From NCBI GenBank assembly GCA_035607415.1, contig DATNAQ010000027.1, positions 62,001 through 126,000 of the forward strand: a stretch of 64,000 nt of DNA, in the 5' to 3' direction. Shown here in pieces: positions 59,604 through 64,000 of the stretch. Within the stretch, counting starts at the first letter, position 1. Each line of letters begins with the position of its first letter. A model generated the notes under the pieces. The model did not search any database. It was given only the letters and a program-made list of their open reading frames with translations, and had not been told where the DNA came from. Source of the DNA: JAQBQH01 sp035607415 (GTDB lineage: Bacteria > Myxococcota_A > Polyangia > Palsa-1104). The position numbers and the translations under genes are program-made.

Positions 59604-60051
59604 TCAGAAGGTCAGGCCGACCGCCCGCGTCACGAACTTCATGAACGGCGTCGAGGCGATCCACGCATCGACGAGCTCGTCGAGGAACGCGGCGCCGGTC
59701 ACGCGGCGCTCGTCGAGCGGCGCGGTGGTGGCGAAGTCCTTGCGCTTCAAGTCCTCGATGAACGGATGAGCGGCGGCGAATCCTTGATCTTCTTCCACGC
59801 CCTCGGGTCGTCGGCGATCGCCTGACGGATGCGCGCGAGCGCGCCCGGCTCGGGATGCCAGACGCCGCCGCCGACGATCGAATTGCCGGGCTCGAGTCGC
59901 ACTGCAAGTCGGCGACGAGGCGCAGGAACGGATCGCGCACCGACTTCTCGTAGCGCTCTTTGTGGGCCTGGAACCAGTCGCGGTCGTTGTGCGTGGCCAG
60001 CTCGCCGAGGAAGCGGAAGAGATCGGGCGTGAACCAGGCGCTCTTGGCCAT
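59604..60051 (-). pseudogene. DUF2461-family gene, broken by two frame-shifting deletions
   Basis: Three consecutive pieces in three frames together give a shortened DUF2461 protein. Frame 1, from the ATG at 60051, encodes AWFTPDLFRFLGELATHN and the WFQAHKERYEKSV start. Near 59900 the match jumps to frame 2 (LEPGNSIVGGGVWHPEPGAL), missing the usual segment between, about 60-80 residues. Near 59780 it jumps to frame 3 (GFAAAHPFIEDLKRKDF to the stop at 59604), again missing residues. The gene is therefore decayed unless assembly errors fall at both joints. Confidence 0.75.
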
Positions 60052-60112
60052 GCGCCGACGATACTACGGCGCGTTTCGCGCATCGCGGCGGGTTCCGTGA
60101 GACAATTTGGCC

Positions 60113-60820
60113 ATGGCGACCAAAAGCAAGAAGAAGCCCGCGGCGCCGAAGAAGAAGCCGGCGTCGAAGAAGCCCGCGCCCCGGAAACCGGCAGCGAAGG
60201 CCAAAGCGGCGCGGAAAACGGCGGCACCCATGGCCACCGCCCCGACCGCGCCCGCCGTCGACGAGGAGACGATCCAGATCCTGGCGGCGACGCGCGCCGA
60301 CATCGTGCGCTTGAGCGAAGAGCTGCAAGCGGCGCTCTCCGATCGCGATCGGCTGCGCGGCGAGGTCACCGTCGTCAGCGATCGTCATCGCCTGCAGTCG
60401 GCGGAGCTGGACAAGCTGCGCGGCGAGACGCTGCGCGGCGCCGCCGACATCGCCGAGGCGACGCGACGCGCCGACGAGGCCGGACGGCGCGCCGACGAGC
60501 GCGAGCACGAGCGGCTGCGCGTGATGCGCGAGCTCGAGGCGACGCACGCGCAGCTCGCCGGCTACAAGCTGCGCTGCCCCAAGTGCGGCAAGAACTTCGT
60601 CGAGGAAGAGTACGAGGGCATCACGATCGATCGTTGCACCGGGTGCGACGCGGTCTACTTCGACGCCGGCGAGGTCGATCAGTTGATCGCGCGCGTGCAC
60701 GAAAAGACGACCGCGCCATCGGCCGATCCGCAGCAGACGAGCGGCTGGTTCCGCAGCCTGTTCAAGCGCAAGGCCAAGCCCGGCGAGCCCACGGGCGGCG
60801 AGCCGCCACCGGTCGCCTAG
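60113..60820 (+). CDS. Coiled-coil protein with TFIIB-type zinc ribbon
   Basis: 235 residues from the ATG at 60113. The N-terminus is a Lys/Ala/Pro-rich tail like a histone H1 or HU-tail (KKKPAAPKKKPASKKPA), followed by a predicted coiled coil (about 50-150). A zf-TFIIB ribbon at about 155-200 has LRCPKCGKNF, GITIDRCTGCDAVYFDAGE. A basic WFRSLFKRKAK patch lies near the end. The ribbon family is often found in transcription-linked or stress proteins; the basic tail suggests nucleic-acid binding. Confidence 0.8.
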   Translation: MATKSKKKPAAPKKKPASKKPAPRKPAAKAKAARKTAAPMATAPTAPAVDEETIQILAATRADIVRLSEELQAALSDRDRLRGEVTVVSDRHRLQSAELDKLRGETLRGAADIAEATRRADEAGRRADEREHERLRVMRELEATHAQLAGYKLRCPKCGKNFVEEEYEGITIDRCTGCDAVYFDAGEVDQLIARVHEKTTAPSADPQQTSGWFRSLFKRKAKPGEPTGGEPPPVA

Positions 60821-61013
60821 CGCTCACTCCTCGAAAAGCAGCTCCTTCGCCAGCTCGTCCGTTGCGAGCCATGCTCACGTACAGCGCCGAGCGGAAAGTG
60901 GCAGCGAGCAGCCGCGAGCCGACGATCGCATCGAGCGTCCCTTCGATGATGTGATTGGCGGTTTCAACGACTTCGCGAAGCTTGGCAGCGCGCACAACGC
61001 CATCTTCGCTCAC
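60762..61013 (-). CDS. Small uncertain gene coupled to the HExxE lipoprotein, perhaps frameshifted
   Basis: A GTG at 61013 overlaps the stop of the HExxE lipoprotein gene (GTGA). The first 50 residues (AKLREVVETANHIIEG, DAIVGSRLLAATFRSALYV) look like a real helical protein. In this frame translation runs on into an Arg-rich shadow of the zinc-ribbon gene and ends at 60762. A one-base shift near 60870 would instead give LATDELAKELLFEE and stop at 60824-60826, a more natural end. Either a frameshifted small gene or a short relic; no family is assigned. Confidence 0.4.
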   Translation of the reverse strand: MSEDGVVRAAKLREVVETANHIIEGTLDAIVGSRLLAATFRSALYVSMARNGRAGEGAAFRGVSARRPVAARRPWARRAWPCA

Positions 61014-62305
61014 GGCACCGTGACGACGACGGGCCAGATGCTGAAATCGGTGAGCGAGCGGCTCGACGTCAGGAAGATCATCGCGCTCGCCTTGGACCGC
61101 GTGCCCGCCGGCACCGTCACCGTCAGGTGCGCCGTCTGCCCGTTCTGCATCATCGTGGCGTCGAGCATCGGCTTCGGATCGAAGCTGGCGCCGCCGGCGA
61201 GCGGGCTCGAGATCGCGTCGGCGCTGATCATCCACGGCGACGTCGGCGCGCTCGACCAGCCTTTGACGTCGAACGTGAAGCTCTGCCCCGCCGCCACCGA
61301 CTGCACCTTCCCCGGCGTCGCCGTCGCGTTGTAGAACGGCTCCGACGGCGCCGGAATGCACGGGTCGCGATCGTTGGCCTTGGCCGCGCTGTTCGACCAC
61401 ACCTGCTGCAGCGAGAATCCGCCCTCCGTCGTCGTCAGGAGCTCGCAGAAATCGGCGGTCTCGCCGTCGAGCGTCGACCACGGATTGGTGGCGTCGGTGA
61501 GCACCCACGCCGGATTGCTCGACGGAAACGGATCGGTCGCGCCTTCCATGATCTCGTGCGACGCCGAGGCCTGGATGTCGGCGAGCGCCTCGTTCGCGCA
61601 CGTCGGCACCACCGCGTACGGAAACGGCGTGGTGCCGTTGCGCCCTTCCCAGTGGTAGCCGCCGATGGCCGCGTTGCCGACGCTGACGCAGGTGTCGGCG
61701 CCGCCGAACGCGCTCTGCACCACCGTGCCCGGCGGATAGTAGATGAGGTAGAGCGTCGACGCCGCCGACGGCAGGGTGCCGTCCTTGATCTTGCCGGCGA
61801 GGAGCGTCTGGATGTCGCTGTCGCTCACCGTCTTGGCCGCGGTGTCGGCGAGCACGACCTTCTTCACGTGCGTCGCCGAGGTGATGCCGTAATCGGCGCC
61901 GACGGTCGCGAGCCACATCGAGCCGACGAGGAAGTCGCCGAAGGCGCCGTCCGCGGTGCTGTTGGGATCGGCGCTGAAGGTGATGGTCACGAGCGAGAGC
62001 GGCGCCAGCGTCGGGCCGCCGAGGTTGGGGATGACCGGCATCGGCTCGTGCGGACCGATGCCGCCGCTCGTGCCGCCGCCGCCGCCCGCGCCACCGCCGC
62101 CGGGGCCGCCACCACCACCGCCGCTGCCGCCACCGCCGCTGCCGGCGTTGCCACCACCGCCGCTGCCGTCGGCACCGCCGCTTCCGCCGACGCCATTGCC
62201 GCCCATGCCGCGCGCGCTGCACGCGCCGAATCCGAGCGCGACCGCGAACAACGCGACCGCGCTCAACATCGCCACCACGATCGCTACGATCGAGCTCATG
62301 CGCAT
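61010..62305 (-). CDS. Lipoprotein with poly-Gly linker and HExxE metal motif
   Basis: 431 residues from the ATG at 62305. The signal sequence ends at Cys29 (GFGAC), followed by a Gly/Ser-rich linker (about 33-83). The main domain has LAPLSLVTITFSADP, STLYLIYYPPGTVV, YHWEGRNGTTPFPYAVVPTC and SASHEIMEGATDPFP, where His250, Glu251 and Glu254 form an HExxE motif reminiscent of EXORDIUM/phosphate-induced-type proteins and gluzincins. A C-terminal beta domain (ATPGKVQSVAAGQSFTFDVKG) closes the protein. It may be a surface hydrolase or a carbohydrate-related protein; catalysis is unproven. Confidence 0.75.
   Translation of the reverse strand: MRMSSIVAIVVAMLSAVALFAVALGFGACSARGMGGNGVGGSGGADGSGGGGNAGSGGGGSGGGGGGPGGGGAGGGGGTSGGIGPHEPMPVIPNLGGPTLAPLSLVTITFSADPNSTADGAFGDFLVGSMWLATVGADYGITSATHVKKVVLADTAAKTVSDSDIQTLLAGKIKDGTLPSAASTLYLIYYPPGTVVQSAFGGADTCVSVGNAAIGGYHWEGRNGTTPFPYAVVPTCANEALADIQASASHEIMEGATDPFPSSNPAWVLTDATNPWSTLDGETADFCELLTTTEGGFSLQQVWSNSAAKANDRDPCIPAPSEPFYNATATPGKVQSVAAGQSFTFDVKGWSSAPTSPWMISADAISSPLAGGASFDPKPMLDATMMQNGQTAHLTVTVPAGTRSKASAMIFLTSSRSLTDFSIWPVVVTVP
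62057..62209. repeat. Poly-Gly-encoding GC triplet repeat
   Basis: About 150 bp of GCC/ACC/GCT triplets (read on the plus strand) encoding the Gly/Ser linker of the lipoprotein. Such tracts change length easily and could vary how far the domain stands off the outer membrane. Confidence 0.7.
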
Positions 62306-62544
62306 GCGCGCCGCCAAAGCATGCGCCGTTCCAACCGCGCCCACGCACATTCGACCGTTTGCGCGCTCACCGTCTTTCACCGTCGAGGAGCGCGCCCTCA
62401 CCGCCCACGACGCGCTGAAATCTCCACTGTGTAGCGCGCGCGCCTCGCGTTCGGCCACGCGCGCCTGTGAATCGCCTTACGAAGCGGGACAGTGTCGGTA
62501 CACGGAGCCGAATGTTCACCTAGTCGAGCGCTCCCCCGCCGGCA

Positions 62545-62550
62545 TATAGT
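62545..62550 (+). promoter_or_regulatory. TATAGT box before OmpA start
   Basis: TATAGT lies nine bases before the TTG start at 62560, giving a leader of only two or three bases. It is in the 254-bp divergent gap between the OmpA and HExxE-lipoprotein genes and is one of four such layouts in the window. Confidence 0.4.
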
Positions 62551-62559
62551 GGTCGCGCC

Positions 62560-64000
62560 TTGCGCTTCCCGACTCGCACACGCGGGCCCCTCGTCGCCGC
62601 GCTCCTCGTGAGCCTCGCCGCCGCCGGCACCGCGCACGCCGACGGTTTCGACGGCCAGCGCTTCGAGCCCGCCGCCGGCGCCGCCGGCGGCCTGAACGTC
62701 GAGCGCGCCATGGTGCCACAGCACCTCGGCTTCGGCGCCGGCCTCTTCCTCAACTACGGCTACTCGCCGGTCGTCGATCGCGATCGCCCGGACGGCGTCA
62801 CGCGCCTGGTCTTGCGTCACGCGTTCACGATGGATTTTCTCGGCTCCATCGGCCTCGGCGACATCTTCGAGCTCGCCGTCGGCCTGCCGGTCGACGCGGC
62901 GTGGATGGGCGATCCCACCACCTTCGGCGGCAACAACCTGGCCGCCGGCGCCGGCATCGGCGATCTGCGCCTGGTCCCCAAGATGGCGTGGTGGTTCGGG
63001 CACGCCGCGCTCAACTACGGCATCGGCTTCATGACGCCGTTCTACTTCCCGACAGGCGATCCCAACGCGCTGCGCGGCTCGGGCGCCGTGATCATCGATC
63101 CCGTGCTGCTCGCCTCGCTCGGCGGACACCGCTGGAACTTCACGCTCAACGCCGGCTTCAAGGCGCGCACCGACGGCAAGAACGACTTCACCGGCTACGG
63201 CGAGCTGCACTGGGGCCTGGCCGGCACCTTCGGTCTCTACGACACGCGCAAGCTCGGCCTCGACCTCCTCGTCGAGCTCGTCGGCGGCTGGCAGCCGGGC
63301 GCGCTCGGCCCCGGCACCATCGCCGTCCCGATGGAAGCCGACGGCGCGCTCGTCATCAAGCCCGGCCGCGAATGGAGCATCTACGTCGGCGGCGGCGGCG
63401 GCCTCGACAACGGCCTCGCCGAGCCCGACGGGCGCTTCATCGCCGGCGTGCGCTACGCGCATCGCGTCCCCGGCAACGATCGCTTCGGCGACCGCGACCA
63501 CGACGGCATCATCAACGGCAAGGATCGCTGCCCCGACGAGGCCGAGGACTACGACGGCTTCGAGGACGACGACGGCTGCCCCGAAGCCGACAACGATCAC
63601 GACGGCGTGCTCGACGACGACGACGAGTGCCCCGACCAGGCCGGCCCGCGCGACAACGACGGCTGCCCGACGCACGGCACGGTCGTGTGGCGCCACGGCC
63701 GCCTCGTCATCTTCGGCAAGGTCCACTTCGAGACGGGCTCGGCGCGCATCCAGAAGCGCTCGAAGGAGCTGCTCGATCAGATCGCGGCCATGGTCAAGGA
63801 GCACCCCGAGGTCGGGCGCATCCGCGTCGAGGGCTACACCGACAACGTCGGTCCGCCCGACATGAACCTGAAGCTGAGCCGCGAGCGCGCCGATTCGGTG
63901 CGCCTGGCGCTCATCGAGCGCGGCGTGCGCAGCGATCGCTTGCGCACCGAGGGCTACGGCGAGACGCATCCGGTGGCGCCGAATCGCACGCGCGCCGGCC
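62560..64000 (+). CDS. OmpA-family outer-membrane protein with TSP3 repeats (3' end outside window)
   Basis: 480 residues are visible; the frame runs off the window. TTG at 62560 is the only reasonable start, because an in-frame TAG lies at 62521 with no ATG or GTG between. The signal peptide (GPLVAALLVSLAAAGTAHA) is followed by a barrel-like region (LNYGYSPVV, FLGSIGLGDIFELAVGLP, NYGIGFMTPFYFPTGD). Next come Asp-rich thrombospondin type-3 calcium repeats (DRDHDGIINGKDRCPDE, EDDDGCPEADNDHDGVLDD) and an OmpA domain (VHFETGSARIQKRSKELL, RVEGYTDNVG, NLKLSRERADSVR) that binds peptidoglycan. It anchors the outer membrane to the wall. Confidence 0.92.
   Translation, partial: MRFPTRTRGPLVAALLVSLAAAGTAHADGFDGQRFEPAAGAAGGLNVERAMVPQHLGFGAGLFLNYGYSPVVDRDRPDGVTRLVLRHAFTMDFLGSIGLGDIFELAVGLPVDAAWMGDPTTFGGNNLAAGAGIGDLRLVPKMAWWFGHAALNYGIGFMTPFYFPTGDPNALRGSGAVIIDPVLLASLGGHRWNFTLNAGFKARTDGKNDFTGYGELHWGLAGTFGLYDTRKLGLDLLVELVGGWQPGALGPGTIAVPMEADGALVIKPGREWSIYVGGGGGLDNGLAEPDGRFIAGVRYAHRVPGNDRFGDRDHDGIINGKDRCPDEAEDYDGFEDDDGCPEADNDHDGVLDDDDECPDQAGPRDNDGCPTHGTVVWRHGRLVIFGKVHFETGSARIQKRSKELLDQIAAMVKEHPEVGRIRVEGYTDNVGPPDMNLKLSRERADSVRLALIERGVRSDRLRTEGYGETHPVAPNRTRAG

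Noticed and set aside
1..64000. tRNA, rRNA or riboswitch genes
   Set aside because: I saw no cloverleaf, rRNA core or known riboswitch sequence; a covariance-model scan would be needed to exclude them.

Overview
The window is very GC-rich, gene-dense bacterial DNA from a Gram-negative organism. Outer-membrane genes (TamA/TamB, a porin, an OmpA with thrombospondin-3 repeats) sit with a Ser/Thr kinase fused to WD40 blades, PilZ/PEGA and MASE1 regulators, a TFIIB-type zinc protein and Cys-rich lipoproteins carrying the VDCGGSCGTC type of motif. I infer a myxobacterium-like lineage (Myxococcota, perhaps Polyangia). This rests on gene content only; there is no rRNA, tRNA or CRISPR array in the window.

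Layout. 1-2.7 kb: the end of a GH15 glucanase, an ECHDC3-like crotonase without catalytic glutamates, and a PilZ-PEGA membrane protein. 2.7-9.8 kb, minus strand: six genes whose ends all overlap, encoding a large membrane protein, MotA-like and MotB-like stator subunits, two exported or membrane proteins of unknown function, and a PLP-fold acyltransferase homologue that has lost its PLP lysine and both active-site histidines. This is the best candidate for an undescribed system. 9.9-14 kb: a GH31 glycosidase lipoprotein behind a MASE1 histidine kinase. 14-18 kb: a kinase-WD40 protein coupled to a patatin-like lipase. 18-21 kb: a LamG lipoprotein, a small outer-membrane protein and an EEP-family lipoprotein.

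21-28.5 kb: a minus-strand run (glucose dehydrogenase, aldose epimerase, YihY, GH15, ferric-reductase-like oxidoreductase, 31-residue membrane peptide) facing a gluconolactonase. 45-51 kb: KDPG aldolase, KDG kinase, aldo/keto reductase, a sugar-acid dehydratase and a D-2-hydroxyacid dehydrogenase. Together they can take glucan to glucose, gluconate, KDG, KDPG, then pyruvate and glyceraldehyde-3-phosphate, a semi-phosphorylative Entner-Doudoroff route.

28.5-35 kb is accessory and membrane-protein rich: a RAYT transposase with a repeat-bearing gap, HdeD-like, DUF2252, a possible PycTM-like protein, YqhA and TVP38 families. 35.4-41 kb: coupled tamA/tamB. 41-45 kb: esterase, small membrane protein, ClC channel, porin. 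A 163-bp inverted-repeat element at 45.3 kb supplies the stop codons of the genes on both sides. 51-53.5 kb: two response regulators and a small Cys-rich protein. 53.5-60 kb: a haem-motif lipoprotein, DoxX, a small lipoprotein, split LigD-type ligase and polymerase, an M23 peptidase, and a decayed DUF2461 gene. 60-64 kb: a coiled-coil zinc protein, an HExxE-motif lipoprotein with a poly-Gly linker, and a truncated OmpA.

Several genes have a TATAAT-like hexamer only 6-13 nt upstream of the start codon, suggesting leaderless or nearly leaderless mRNAs.
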